Assembly (NCBI GenBank): GCA_013400155.1
Contig: VXBM01000332.1
Location: 426,526 to 490,525, forward strand
Direction: 5' to 3'
Source of the DNA: Helopsaltes ochotensis
Taxonomy: Eukaryota > Chordata > Aves > Passeriformes > Locustellidae
Length of the DNA: 64,000 bases
The notes beneath the pieces are model-generated. The model was not told where the DNA came from. It did no database searches and was given only the letters and a program-made list of their open reading frames with translations. A program made the position numbers and the translations under genes. This document shows, piece after piece, positions 48,301-60,498 of the stretch. How positions within the stretch are numbered: the stretch's first letter is position 1; every line of letters begins with the position of its first letter.

Positions 48301-49939
48301 AACTGCAGCCAGAGTGGCGAGGCTGGGTGAAATCACAATAGTCCCACTGACACCAGCCTGCGCTGAGCGGCTGTGCAGACCCGGCAGCCTGGCAGGGGAA
48401 GTGTGTCACCCACACTGTCCTGACTGGGGCACCCCTGACACCCACCAGTGGCGCTGCTTTCTTGTGCAGCAGCCAAAATTCTCATCAGGACACTCCCTCT
48501 GAGCTCTAAGCAGATCCAGGGGAGCCGTGGATCAGGTGTTGCTTGGGTAAACAGCCCTTTAACACCCCATTTATACAGCACACCTACCAGGTACGATGAG
48601 AGGAGGTTTTCCTTCCCCAGTGCCTTCAGTGCTCTCCTCTCTGATGTGAGAAAATCACACGTGCTCCCCCGGGGACTGAAACATGTCGAGGTTGGCCAGA
48701 GACGTTGTGTTGAGCCATATGTTGACCCAAATCATCAGGAGATTCTGTGGGTTTGTGTCCCGGCTTTGTTGCGCTCAGGCCCTCCCTTGTGTTTGTCAGG
48801 CTTCCAGGCACTGATGTCTGGCGTTCCCACCCTGTCTGCCACCCAGTCCCAGCGAGCTTTCTGCTGAAACAGGAGCCTTTGATTTTTCATTTTGAATTAA
48901 CTCTGGGGGTTTAAATTTCTTTCTTGGGTGTTTTTTAGTATTTCAGACAAAAAGAATAAAAAGTCTGTATCCAAAATGAAACCTCTTACGTTGGGAGCAA
49001 ATGAAATGTTTCCCCTTTTTTCCTCCTCCCCTTTCCTTTTTCCTAATTTGATATTGGCTTAAAACACAAACTGGAGACAACCAGAAATGATGTTACAGTG
49101 CTATTGCCCTCTTTTTTCTTCCTTTCCTTGGCTGTGATGCATTTGCACTGCTTGCAATTTTGACTTCCCCAGACGACACTTCCCGGGAGCCTCCTTTTTC
49201 CTCAGAATTCCAACCCCGGCTCCCCAAGTTGTTCCTGTGCGTACCAGATTAATGACATCAGCTCCACCAGTCTGCATTTTCAGCTGCAAAAATAGCAAGG
49301 TGGTGACTCAAAATGAAAAGTGCTTTCCAAGTGGTTATGTTGTATTTAGTATATTAACCACCACCCCTCAGAGGAGGCGGATGAGTGTGGAGGAGGAAGA
49401 GGTTGTTTTGGAGATTTTGTGCGAAACTTCTTTTGAGTGACAGCATTCTGTGACAGTTCCCGAAAGCAGTGCTTTTCACTGGCTCCCAAATTCCCTTATC
49501 TTTTGGCAAATCCCCTCCCCATCCTGCTGCCTCTCCTCCTTGGGATACTGGGGAAAAACCAACAAAAGGAAAAGGAAGCACCTGGCACGTTCCCCCCGTG
49601 GCACGGGGACACAAATCCAGCTCGAGTCAGTTCTCAGCAGATGGGCTCCTGTAGCCCTCTTAGAAGGACATTTTGGCCCTGGTGACCAGAATTTTGATCG
49701 TGTATCCCTGATTATTTTCTGAGCTGCTGCTGACTTTTAAGACCCATTGCAGTGGAAAATAAAACCTTTACAAGTTCTACCAGCAGCAGTGGTGGGGAAG
49801 GATCTGATTACCAAAGGTGTGGATGGCACCCTGGCCTGTGCTAGAAAGGAGCATTTCAATTGTGTTCTGCAAACTTTGCCCCTGCAGACGGATGGAAAAT
49901 GGCTAGATGGAGCAGGGATTCGTTTTCTGAAGGAAATGA
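45326..49939. other. Mixed unique sequence, no supported gene
   Basis: 45335-45425 has a weak MIR-like look (GTAGTGCTTTACACTTTTCA). 46440-46880 is AT-rich and repeat-free. 47020-47170 is a small CpG-rich patch inside a 113-codon frame with a hydrophobic start (see findings). 47330-48880 is GC-richer with many overlapping short frames. 48890-49330 is AT-rich. No interspersed repeat is confident. Confidence 0.5.
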
Positions 49940-50345
49940 GGATATAAATTCATTTAAGAAATGACATGCCAATTTTTCTTGCTCCGTTTTCCTCTCATAA
50001 TAAGCGATACAGCTGCCAGGAATTTTTGTGAAAATAACACTTGCTTTCTTATTTTTTTTTTATTTTTATGTTTTTAAAATCCTGCTCAAACGTTATGAAA
50101 GATCCTGAGCCAGATATTTCATATTTAAGATCTCAACGGAGGTAAACCTCACTAAACAAATGAAGAGTCCCTGTCCCTGTTGACTGCTGACAATGATAGT
50201 GACACACACTGCAACATTACTTCCTCAAAACCTGGAGAAAATATATAACCCATTTACTTAATGGACTGAGCTATAATGTCATCAGTTAAGTGAATCCCGT
50301 GAATAAAGAACAAGATGAAGTAATTGCTTCCAAAACATTTCTGGA
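49940..50345. promoter_or_regulatory. Candidate conserved noncoding element
   Basis: Repeat-free AT-rich sequence with words such as CATAATAAGCGATACAGCTG, GACAATGATAGTGACA and TAATGTCATCAGTTAAGTG. A T-run near 50052-50061 interrupts it. No frame. Called from texture only. Confidence 0.35.
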
Positions 50346-51074
50346 ATGAAGTAAAGCTTCACAGTGACTGGTCTCCTGGGGTCCCGTTGATAACCTCTTT
50401 GGAGAAAAGTTTGTTCTTCTGTGGGGCAGAGATCCTTCTCCAGGTGTTATTAAGGACTTAGCTCACTAGACAGCATTTAAGGGGGGACCTTGATGTCACC
50501 CCACTGTGTCTGGGTTGGGGCATTGCCATCTTGGTTGGGTTTAAAGCAAAGCAGCTGGAAGGGAAAACAACCTCAAGTGCACAAACTGGCACAGATCTGC
50601 TGCATTCCAGCTCTGCCTCTGGAGGTGTTGAGCACCTGTGGGTCCCAGCAGAGCAGTTTATAAACCCAGCCAAGGAATGACACAGCAGGCTGGGGTGTGT
50701 TCCCAGCTGAGACAGTTTCAAAACAAGTGAAGAAACTCTACTGGACTGGTGTTGTAACCAGCTCTCCTTGACTGCTGTGGAAGAGCAGCAGCACAAGGCC
50801 TGCACCTTCACAGCTCATCTTTCACTTGGCTTTGGCTTTTTTCTTCAGAGGAGAAGCTGGGATGCCATCCCACACAAGGGCAGAGAATGAAAGGCTGAGC
50901 TGGCTCCGAAGAGCTTGGTGGTGTGTCTGTAGACACCCTCTCTTCGTTTCAGGGTTGTTGCGCCCCTGAGAGTTGTCTAGGTCTTTTTCTCATAATGAAA
51001 GAAAAACTGTTGGAAATGCTATTTTTGTAGTCCACAGGATAAAAGAGTTGTTTTCCTGAATCTTTGCTGTTTTT
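50346..51074. other. Unique noncoding sequence
   Basis: No gene or repeat recognised. A 117-codon minus frame (50458-50811) has no domain. Confidence 0.5.
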
Positions 51075-51255
51075 ACTAGGCTGGAAGGGACATGGGGGAG
51101 GTCATCTAGTCTGACTGTCTGCTTAGGGAAGGGCTATTTTCAAAATCAGATCAGGTCATATAAAATAATCAGTTTAGCCCTTGATAATAATTTTTAGAGG
51201 TTTCTGCCTCCGTAGCCACACAAAGAGCTAATCTGGCCATTGGCACATTGAATTA
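51075..51255 (-). mobile_element. CR1-like LINE 3' relic
   Basis: 'GGCTGGAAGGGACATGGGGG' followed by 'AGGTCATCTAGTCTGACTGT' is the reverse complement of a CR1 3' end (family: GGAAGGGACCTC.GGAGGTCATCTAGTCCAAC). The following 'CAGATCAGGTCATATAAAA' and 'TTTAGAGGTTTCTGCCTCCG' roughly continue the pattern. Strongly diverged beyond the first 60 bp. Confidence 0.6.
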
Positions 51256-53269
51256 GGCAGAAATTTGCAGCTCCAGAGCAAAAAGGAACACAGAGGCAGG
51301 AAATTCTTGAGGTAGGTCAGCCATGGGCAGGAGAGCTCATTTCTTTGTCTGTGGTGGATCTATTTGGCAAGGCTCCCATCCCTGAGTCCCATCTTCCCTC
51401 CTGTCCCCCTGCCTGGCTGCCCAAGGTCGTGGGACCCTCAGGCTTGTGCAGAGTGTGAAACCAAGGGTTTGTGTCACAAACCTTGGGGAGCAGGGCAGGA
51501 GTGGCGATGATAATGGTTCACCAACTGTGCTTACAAAGCAAAATTAGAAACCTTCCCTTGTTCCTAACTCCCCTTCCTTATCCTTCACACAATGCCCCTA
51601 TCTGCCCTTCTCATGTGATTTTTGTATTCCCCTCAGCAATTTTATTTGCACAATGTTGAGTTGTTTTTTTTTCCTCCCACATGCTTGTTTTTCTGGCTGC
51701 TTCACAGTGGCTGAAATGTTTAGTTCTTTCCATCTTACTTAAGAGGTTTCTGGTCTTACAGTTGCTCTGGAAAAATGTAAGTACTTAATTAACATGCAAC
51801 TATTGGAAGGGAAGAGAAAAGGAAATACAGGGTCACGTTCTTTTTGACTGACGGAGCGAAGAGCCCCGTGGTACAGAGTGCACAAAAAAGGGGTTTCATA
51901 AAGAGATCTGGGTTCTCTTTCCATCCCAGTACCTTCTGTGATTTCCAGGCAGTGCCTCATCTCTCCAAACCTCCTTGCCTGCTCTTGCTTTTCTTTCCTA
52001 TTCACTTATTTTCTCCTCTGTCGAGGTGTTGAGCAGTTTAGGGCAGGCACCATCCCACCTCAAATGTACCTTTGTCAGCTGGCAAAGCCCTTGCCCTGTG
52101 AGCCTTTGGTACTTGGTGGTGAAGAGAGACACCTCACAGTGGTTCAGGGCTTAAGTGGGATAAAGAACAGCTCCTAAAACCCCTTTTTCTCTCCATTAGC
52201 TGCAAGTGGGAACCTAAAACTACTGTGTTTCTAACCTGGACAAAGAAAATCTAGTGGGAACCTACACAGCCTGGAGCATATGCAGTGTTTTTCACCAGCA
52301 GCTCAGCTGAAAACTTTAACACCTAACTATAACAAATTATAATGCTAGGAAAAACTGCTTTTCCTGGGTTTCTTTCGCACAAAGAATCTTGTTGCTGAAT
52401 GTCACTATCAAAGCAAGCACAGCAGAAATCACTTGAGCTCTTTTTTTGCGATAGCAGTGAAGGACTGTAAGCAAAATGAAGCGCTGTTCTTCTGGGAATA
52501 AATAAAAAAGTAGGATCTGCATTCAAGCAACACTTATGGAAACTTAGAGGAAACTTAAGGCCTGATACTTTGCAAAGTGAAGAGGAATGATGAAGATGCA
52601 GAGGTTGGAGAGAGGTGTTTGCCCTGTTGGGTTATTCTTTAGTGGAAGCCAAAATTTGGTGCAGCACACCTTGTTACAGCCCAGGAGGATAAACTGGAAG
52701 GATAAACTTGAAAGGGGAAGGAGCTTTGTGCTGCTTTCTAAAGACAGCAAAATGTTGAACACCAGCAAAAAGTCTCACGTAAAAAAAGTGAAGAACTCCT
52801 ACCCCCCAAACACCTCAAAAGGCCAAATGGTCTTTTGAAATGTGGTATTTTATCTGAGCACTGCAACCACGCTGGAGCATGGAAGTCAGGAAGGGGTTTG
52901 TGAAGGCAGCTGCCACTGCTGGGCGTGAGAATGGAAGAACAGATCTGGCTTAGATCATCTGGTGGAGTCACCTCCCTTTGTCACCCTCATCATTTTCCAT
53001 AAATCCCCTGCTGCCCTCTCCTCCCTGCCCTATTCCCCCCTAATCTTTGTTCTCTCTCCAGATGGATCATTTTTGATGGCTACACTTTTCCCTCAAAGAA
53101 AGCACATATTCATGAAAATAATCTGTAATTTGCCATTATGACTTGTGTTTTCTTTCCCTTCCTACTGTATGTTAGGGTCATCTTTAGCTTTAGATCTCGA
53201 AGATGGGTTTTTTAAATTTTCCTGCTGCTTTTCCTCCTTGTGCAGTGCTGAGCCCCTCGAAGCTCGATT
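51256..53269. other. Unique noncoding sequence
   Basis: No gene or confident repeat. Short frames overlap on both strands. 53090-53220 is AT-rich. Confidence 0.5.
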
Positions 53270-53650
53270 CTGTTGCCATACATTGTGTGATGAAACACTT
53301 CTACATGTGCTGAGTTGTAGGACTCATCAGCCGGCAAGGGGACGACAGTTCCTACAGTAGCTAACAAGCCACTGCTAGGCAAAATAGCAATAAAATTCTA
53401 ATAATTCATTTGCTGAAGCCTTTTCTCATAGACAGATTTCTTGCTACAAAATTATGACTCAGGCACCACCATTTTCAGTGGTCTGTTCTTCAAAGGATGA
53501 ATGTTTTTCACCCAACACGGTACTGAATCATTCCCTGGGATGTGTAAGTTATTTGTGCTTGCACCACGTCGAGGTGTTGTCGTTATGGTAACTCTTCTGT
53601 ATTAGTATTGATTCCTCATGTAGTGCAATTATGAATGTTGTTGTTTTAAA
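53270..53650. promoter_or_regulatory. Candidate conserved noncoding element with RFX-like site
   Basis: Repeat-free block with no frame and many factor-like words, such as GCAATAAAATTCTAATAATTC and ATTATGACTCAGGC (AP-1-like TGACTCA). GTCGTTATGGTAAC at 53579-53592 matches the RFX X-box pattern GTTRCCATGGYAAC at 11 of 14 positions. Called from texture; conservation untested. Confidence 0.4.
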
Positions 53651-55899
53651 ATACTCGGAGCTGTCTCCAGCCCAGGGAGCCGGCACAGCTCAGTGAGACC
53701 TGCACATCCCCACTGAGGCAGAGCTGCTTCACCATACGTTGTTCAGATAAAGAACTGGTAAGGAAAAGAACACATCAGAACTATTTCTGTGGGAAATCAG
53801 TGGAGAAGTCCACGTTTCCCTTGAACTTTTCTCCTTTTCTCTCTAAGACAGAACTACTTTTCTTTTTTTTTTCCTTTTAAATTACTTCAGCCTTGGTTCT
53901 CAGGCAATCACATGAGTCCAAATAAGCAAGACTGCACTGCACTAATTGAAATGATTACATAAGCTGTGATATTTCTGCAGAGGTGCTTTAGAAAACCCCA
54001 CTTTTGCCCAAGGTCCAGAAATTGTACATCCATTCCTCAATATATCCCGAAAAAGGGATGGGATATGCCACAGTGCAAGGACCTCCTTGTGCTCCTTTCC
54101 TTTATGGTTTTAATCCACTATTTCACTTTTCTGGATCTCAGTGCAATATTAAGGACACACAAAACCAGTAAAGGCTGTGGCTCCAGTGTCCGCAATTTGC
54201 CTCAAGCTTCCAAAACATTCCCTGGATGTTGCCCAGGGGACAATAAATCCACTCCTATCTCTCCAGACTTTGAAGGACAGACATTTTTTCTTAAATAGAC
54301 CCTCTCTGTTTTCATTCCCTTATTTATTTGGAGCTGACACTTTAGCAGGGTAGATGCAGCCAGACACTCAAAACAAAGAGAAACTCGAGTCCTTGACTTT
54401 TTCTGAGACTTGCAGCCTGTATTTAAGAAGGAAAAAAAAATAGCTAACAAACAGAGAAAACTTGTTTACAGATTTGTCTCCTTGGCTTTTCTAAACATCA
54501 AATAGGCAGAACAAAGATTAGGAGTTTCTTCTACTTTGTGAAATACTAAATAAAAAAGAATAAAAATATTTATAGAATAACAAAAGAAAGAAACAAAAGA
54601 TACAGTGCACAAGGTGTTCCTTTGGTTTCTTGGGAGAATGTGCAGTGAGGCTCGAGATTGTTTGTCTGCATTGCAAACGCTCACAATGAGCTTTTGAAAA
54701 ATGTTTCATTTGCTGGGTACTTGACCCTCTGAGTGGATAATGTGTCTCCAAAATGAAGGGAGAAAAGGAGGAGGCAAGGGAGAAGAAAGGAACTGTCTTT
54801 GCTTCTATTATCTTCAAAGACTGAAACATTTCTGCAGGGTTTCTAGATAAATGGTGAAGGAGAGCTCTCCCATCCTTCCCCCTGCTCCGGGACATGCTGT
54901 CCTCACCTCCTTCAGCTGGAGGCTGATTTCGCTTTCCAACCATTTGCTGTGGCGTGTTTTACCAGGCCTTGGCTGCAAAGAAACCAGATTTCCCAGCTGG
55001 GCTGGCCTTGGCAAGAGAATCACCCCTGCCAAAGGCTGAAATCAAGGTTTTTCATTTCATGTTCAAGTGCAGAATAGAGCAGAAAGCAGTAATAGGAGAG
55101 AAGGGTAGGATGGCCAGACATCTAAATGCTCTCAAAACTGTGTGGGATAGATGGAACTTCTTCCTGTGTCAATCTCCTCTTCTTGGGCAGCTTTGGGTGG
55201 AAGTGCCCTGCTGCTTTTGCTGTTACCTGGTGACGGCTGCGGTGGGTTTGTGCTCTGGAAATCCTGAGGGGATGCAGAGACAATCGACTGCGCTCAGGCT
55301 GGGCAGCGGGGTCAGAAAGGAGGAAAGCAATGACAGCAGTGGGAGGCAGCTGCAAGGACATAATTTGTCCCAAAAGCAGTTTAAAAATCGCGGAGAGCGG
55401 TTTGGGTGTTGATTTGGCAAAGGGTGCCCTGGTCATCCCACCAGGCCTTGCCATCACATCAGCGAGGGCTCAGTCTCTGTAAAACCCAGCCGCTTGTTTA
55501 ATCACTGGGATAAGGACTTGGCCAGTTTAATTTTCAGGTAGTTGGATTCCAAGCTCTTGGCCCTGGCCTTGAGGAAGGAAGTGAAGCTGGTGCTGAACAC
55601 GGAGGGTGGTTCTCACGTGGGATTTTCTGTCGCCACCATGTGAGACTGGCGCGTGCATGCAACAGGCACGGAGCCACCGCCACCAAACACATCCCCACTG
55701 CCAGCTGGACTTCAACCAGACATCCAAAGGTGAAATCTTATCTCCATGCCTGAGAGAAAACAGGAGGAGATGCAGATGGTCCCAATAAACCATTGCAGGA
55801 AACAAAGTACACTTGATAAGGAGCAAGGGAAAAGGAGGACGAGAATTCCTAATGTCAGTGATTCTGTTAAAGACTTTGACCATGCCTTATGGGAAACTG
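53651..55899. other. Unique noncoding sequence
   Basis: No gene or confident repeat. Frames of up to 152 codons (54954-55412) overlap minus-strand frames and lack domains. 54420-54620 is AT-rich. Confidence 0.5.
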
Positions 55900-56960
55900 C
55901 AAAGTTAAAATATAAATAAACTGACTTTAAAACCTCAATATTGCAACAGTAGTGGCTGAGTTGAATTTAAATTACCTTCTGTAATTCTTGGAATATCTAA
56001 TGCTTTAAGAAAGTGTGATGTTTTTCTTACCTCTTACATAACTTTTTTTTGGTCAAATTTCTGCAGCAGTGTATCGATTTTATTTTTTTTTTAAGGCAGA
56101 GATTATCAAGCCTGTTACCAGTTGCTTACAAAAAAGAGCTGGACATGTTAGAGAACTAACAATTCAAAGAGCAAGGGATTCTTCTCAAAGTCTTATCCAA
56201 CGATCCTAACACTTTCCTCAAACATACCTGAGTATCGAAGAAAGATAAGGACAGGAACATCATATTAGTGACTGTCATTTTATTTTATTTATCTGCTGAG
56301 TGCAGTGCAGAGAGAGAATCACTTTTCAGCTCTGAATTTACTGTAGGTCTTGTCCACAAATAGAACCTAAGTGCTGCAGACGACACTGCGCCTTTGCTCT
56401 TTGCATCCTGAAAGACTATTTGGCTTGAGGGAAAGGCAGTTCTGTATCTGCTCACAAACAGTGGAAAGCACTCAGCTGCACACAGGAGATCAGATTTGAA
56501 GGTGCAGTTTTGCCTCGACCCTCGGAATAGGAAGAAGTGTTACACCAGCAGGAGCACAGTCTGGCCACCTCAATGGCCCAGCATTTTGGGGTTAGTCTGT
56601 GCAGACCTGCAATATTCTCTCTTATTAATTAGAATTAATTTGATAGTACTATTTTACCTCTACTGAATACAAAATGATTCTGTGAGCCCTAGCAGAGGGG
56701 CTTTTTTCCCTTCTAAAATGGTATATGAGACAAGTAAATCTACAGGACACTCTTTGACTGCTGATTCATTTCTGATTCATAAAAATAAACAGATAGCAAG
56801 ACATATGTCTGAGTTGAACAGCATTTATTCTGTGGGAACATGTAAATGTAATAACACTCTTTAACAGGGTTAAACAATATTAGCCCTCTGATTTGTCATT
56901 ATTAGTGTCACTAATTCTAGTTTCATGAACATCACTGAAAATATATGGCATGCAAAAAAC
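55900..56960. promoter_or_regulatory. AT-rich candidate regulatory sequence
   Basis: Repeat-free, mostly frameless sequence. ATTAATT (56624-56630) and AATTAAT (56633-56639) form a compact palindrome. Stretches 55910-56040 and 56800-56940 most resemble conserved elements. Two T-runs lie near 56043-56095. Confidence 0.3.
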
Positions 56961-57159
56961 TACTACCATAATGTGAGCACATGCATCTGTCTTTCCAGAA
57001 GAAAAACAGGCTTGGCAGGGACTGCAGTTCTGCAAGGATTTGAAACAACTTTTTATTCATTAAAATGTGGTTATGGTCTGAAAATGGACTTGAGAGAGAG
57101 GAGGAGGGAGGGAAAAATTGATCTCTCATTACAGACAGCACTTAGCAGTTCCAGTTTGT

Positions 57160-57310
57160 CTTCCAGTGGCAATCTGCACTGACAGATACAATGGCTTATT
57201 ACTGCCCCCGTTGATGCCAATGGAAAAATTCCCTGTGGAATTCAGTGGGAGAAAGACCAGACCCCAAATCTGGACTGCTGTCAACAGTGGGGAGCCAATG
57301 TCAGTCTAAA
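57160..57310. mobile_element. Possible old amniote interspersed repeat
   Basis: 'GATGCCAATGGAAAAATTCC' and 'GAATTCAGTGGGAGAAAGAC' resemble a common sauropsid pattern built on CCATTGACTTCAGTGGGAG with a trailing GGACCAGACCC. I cannot assign a family and the match is short. Confidence 0.3.
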
Positions 57311-57754
57311 CAGAGCAAGTTTGGTTTCTTTTCTGCCCCATGTGTCTTCAACACGTTGCCAGCTCAGAGCTGAATCCAGCCTCTTTCCAGCTCGTGAGGA
57401 GAGTGGCCGGGCAGGCTTTGCCAAGCCTGTGGAGTTTGAGGCTGTGGGAACTTCGTGAAATATTTACCAGCTTTGCAGGACTGGGGATTGGCTTCTGCAA
57501 GCCAGTTCTGCTCTGACTCAGGCCAGGGCTCATCCCCCTACCAGGACGCTGCTGTTGCTCTGGGTGCCCATGTGCATGTGAAAGCAGTTGCCAAAATGTG
57601 GCACTGCAAATGGTCAAAGCCCCAAAGGCACAGCCTGGGCTGAGTCTCCAGGAGGAGGCTGTCAGGGGAACGTGGCCTCTGCCTCAATGACCTGTTCTGA
57701 AAGCCCCCAGTGCAGAGGAGACACCAGAACACCCTGTCCAGGATTTCTCAGCTC
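57311..57754. other. Unique noncoding sequence
   Basis: Mixed-composition sequence with no gene. Short opposing frames only. Confidence 0.5.
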
Positions 57755-58095
57755 CTGCATGTAGGAAAGATATTTTCCTAATGCCTTAACCCCAGGTGTC
57801 TTTGCTGCAAATAAGGCAATTTCTGAAGGAACAAGAAGAGCATTGTTCTCTTTATAACAAACTTCTGCATGTTGGAAGACTTTTGTCATATCTTTCCTCT
57901 TATCAAATCTTTCCTCGTTCTTTTCTTCTCTAGACTAAACAAACCCCATTCCTCCAACCTTTCCCTACAGGTCATGTTTTCCACATCTTTTATCACTCCT
58001 TTCTGCTCTTCCCTGGCCTCTTGCCAGTCAAACCAAATGATGGTTCCCAAAGCTGGACATCCTGCCCCTATTTTTGTTGCTTTGGATATAGGGCA
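57755..58095 (-). mobile_element. CR1-type LINE relic, 3' region
   Basis: The plus strand reads 'GGAAAGATATTTTCCTAATG', 'TCTTCTCTAGACTAAACAAA', 'CCCCATTCCTCCAACCTTTC', 'CTACAGGTCATGTTTTCCAC' and 'CCCAAAGCTGGACATCCTG'. These follow the reverse complement of the amniote CR1 3' region (family: 'aagtttttcctaatg...ctccagactaaacaaaccc...tcataggtcatgttttc...cccagaactggacac'). The collinearity over 300 bp is convincing. Noncoding and diverged. Confidence 0.75.
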
Positions 58096-58317
58096 GTGAA
58101 GCCAGCAGAATTAGCAAGAGATGAAGAGCTGATTTTTAATCCCCTCCATTATCCCTGAGCTGCCTAGCAGTGCTGCAGGGGTTTAGGGGAAAAAAGAGCC
58201 AAAGTGGGAGCTCGCTGAAGCGCATGACATCAATTCCTAGTTATGACCATCTCTTAAATTATGCCAGGTCCTCATTAACCCTGAGGTTATTACTCTGCTC
58301 AGATAAATATTCACCTG
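58096..58317. other. Unique noncoding sequence
   Basis: No feature recognised. Confidence 0.45.
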
Positions 58318-58760
58318 CACGTTCACCTCGGATGGGGTTTTGGGGACAGCGCGAGGAGTTTGCCTGGAGTCAGCTCGATTCCTGCCAGCACCACTGCGCT
58401 CCCACGGTCCCAGGAAGGAGCGGATCACGACAGAAATTGCTGTGCCGACTGTGGGAGCAGGGGGAGGACACTGTTGTCATGTCCATGTTCTATCTGTCAT
58501 CTACTGGTAGCTATTTATACTGCGTTTATCGCCGGGGTGGGCTGAGCAGGGGGTAACGGTAACGTGTGAGAGCCTCCGAGGCACAGAGCTGAAAAAAGAA
58601 AGATCCTGTTGGGTTTGAATGTGCCAGACTGAGCCTGGGAGGGAGCCGCTACCTGTCACAGCACGGGGACTGATCTGCAGGCACGGCGTCTCTGCAGACC
58701 CACGGCCTTCCAGTGCCACTCAGAACCCCTGAAAAATCACAGCCTGCGCCGGGAAATGGC
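58318..58760. promoter_or_regulatory. Diffuse CpG-rich block
   Basis: CpGs recur through 58318-58450 and 58525-58760 in otherwise CpG-poor DNA. It is looser than a classical island. A 128-codon plus frame (58170-58556) and opposing minus frames show no domain. It directly precedes the AT-rich candidate regulatory stretch. Confidence 0.4.
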
Positions 58761-59479
58761 AAATCCCTCCAGGACTGAGCTCCAGGGCTTTAATAGCAGC
58801 ATGTTTTATTCAGCCCGTTTCTCCTGTGCTCTATGTTGTCCTTTATATGTTTTCAATATTTAAAGCCTGTTTTTCATGACAATGTTTCTTCTGGCATTTC
58901 CACACAAGATTTTTTTTTCTTTTTCCATGTCTCTTTGTTCCGGAAAAGATGTGGTTTTGTGCACTGTTCTCCTATGGCTGGGAAATCTCTGGGTGTCCAT
59001 TAGAATGAAAAGAGTGACAGAACATTAAATTAGGTTTATTATCTATGGTAGCATCGCTAGGAAAAAGATTGGAACTCTATCTGTTTGGGCTGTGGATCAC
59101 AGGTAGAGCCAGAGAGCCAGACTTGGCCTCACTTGGATTATTAATTTTTTTTTTTCCAAATTCTATCCCCTCAATTAATTTTTAAAGAACCATCATTGCC
59201 TTTTATTGTAACAAACTAAGCAGTGTGGGAGGTTTCAAACAAACCCATTTCATTTTCTAATCCTCCACTTCCTCCATGACATAACCGTTCCCCAAACACT
59301 GTGGATTCGGTGCTACTGGTGATGGGAAATCAAGGACGCTTTTTAAATGGAATAAGTTCTCCAGACTGTTGACAAATCCAGTTAATACTACTACACAATT
59401 TTAGAGAACACAGAGAAATGTTACATCTACTCATTCACCTGCAGAATAACTTAGCACTGCATGCCAGCATTTAAGGGGG
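58761..59479. promoter_or_regulatory. AT-rich candidate regulatory sequence
   Basis: Repeat-free, frameless sequence with TTTATATGTTTTCAATATTT and CATTAAATTAGGTTTATTAT words. Called from texture only. Confidence 0.3.
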
Positions 59480-59667
59480 ATTGTCTGTAATTAGGCCGCT
59501 ATAAAATATAAGTACAGTGGTCACAGACAATAAAACCCAAGGAAGTATCTTTGCAATGTGTCTGAGCACAGGCAGTTCCACATGACCATAATGATCTTTC
59601 ACAGGAGGCTCCTGTGGAAAACGAAAAATTAATATGTGTTTGTGTAAATGGATATACACACAAACAC
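59480..59667. promoter_or_regulatory. Cluster of three perfect inverted repeats
   Basis: ATTGTCTGT (59480-59488)/ACAGACAAT (59523-59531), CACAGGAG (59600-59607)/CTCCTGTG (59609-59616) and GTGTTTGTGT (59636-59645)/ACACAAACAC (59658-59667) are all exact. The first pair contains CAGAC/GTCTG SMAD-type boxes and SOX-like ACAAT. The third holds forkhead-like TGTTTGT on each strand. They lie in repeat-free sequence that looks conserved. Function is inferred. Confidence 0.5.
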
Positions 59668-60498
59668 CCAGGTCTATCAGTTTTATTAGTTATGTATCAC
59701 CTCCAGGGAAAATGGAACTTGGTCTAGGGACATTTAAAGGAATTATTTTTAACTGAAGATGATTACATCTGTGTCTGTGATCCCACAAGACACTGGGGTT
59801 TCTTTGTCTTCCTCTTGTTTTCCCTGGAGACAGTGTAGGAAAATGAACAGAGCAGAAATGCAGAAATCTGTGGCTACTCTGGAGACAGAAGCAGCCTCGT
59901 GTATGGCATGGGAAAGAAGAGCCAACATTTTTTTCCCATCAGGAGTCCAAAGCTCCTTCATAGAGACAGAAAAGCTGCTGCTGCCAACAGAGAACATCCT
60001 TTGGGGGCTTTGGGGGCTTTGGTGTCGCCCTGGGTGCTGCTGCTGGCAGGTTGCAGCCCCAGAGAGTTGTTCTGCCATAAAAACAGGGGCAGCACATCCC
60101 CTCTGCTTATTCCCTCTGAAACGGGGTATTGAGGAGTGGGGAATCCCAAACCAAGGGAGTTCCAGGGCTCTTGGGATCCAGGGCCAGGTGCTCAGCCCTC
60201 CCGAGTGCCTGGTGCTCTCCTTTGCCATGCGGGGATGGCAGGCTGGGCTGGATTGGTGCTCCGTGGTCTCAACTAGGGCAGAAAGACCCAAAGTGCTGCT
60301 GCTTGCTCCAGAGGGGCCCGGCTGCAGCTTCTCCACAGCTCTCACCTCTGTCAGCTCCGGGTTTAATGGCCCTGCTCCCTGCAAAGATGAAATATATGGT
60401 TGGGCAATAAAAGAAAAGCTGGAAAGAAAGATTTATAATTTTCCCCTTAAGCCTGTCATTCATGTCATTAATATAGATGTCATTTAGGAGGGCAACAA
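59668..60498. other. Noncoding sequence with the longest open frame
   Basis: The longest frame in the window, 242 codons from ATG at 59759 to 60487, is here. It overlaps a 211-codon frame on the minus strand. Neither shows a domain, signal peptide or homologous motif I recognise; Trp- and Cys-rich stretches look like translated noncoding DNA. 60390-60490 (TTCATGTCATTAATATAGATG) looks like a conserved noncoding element. Not called as a gene. Confidence 0.5.
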
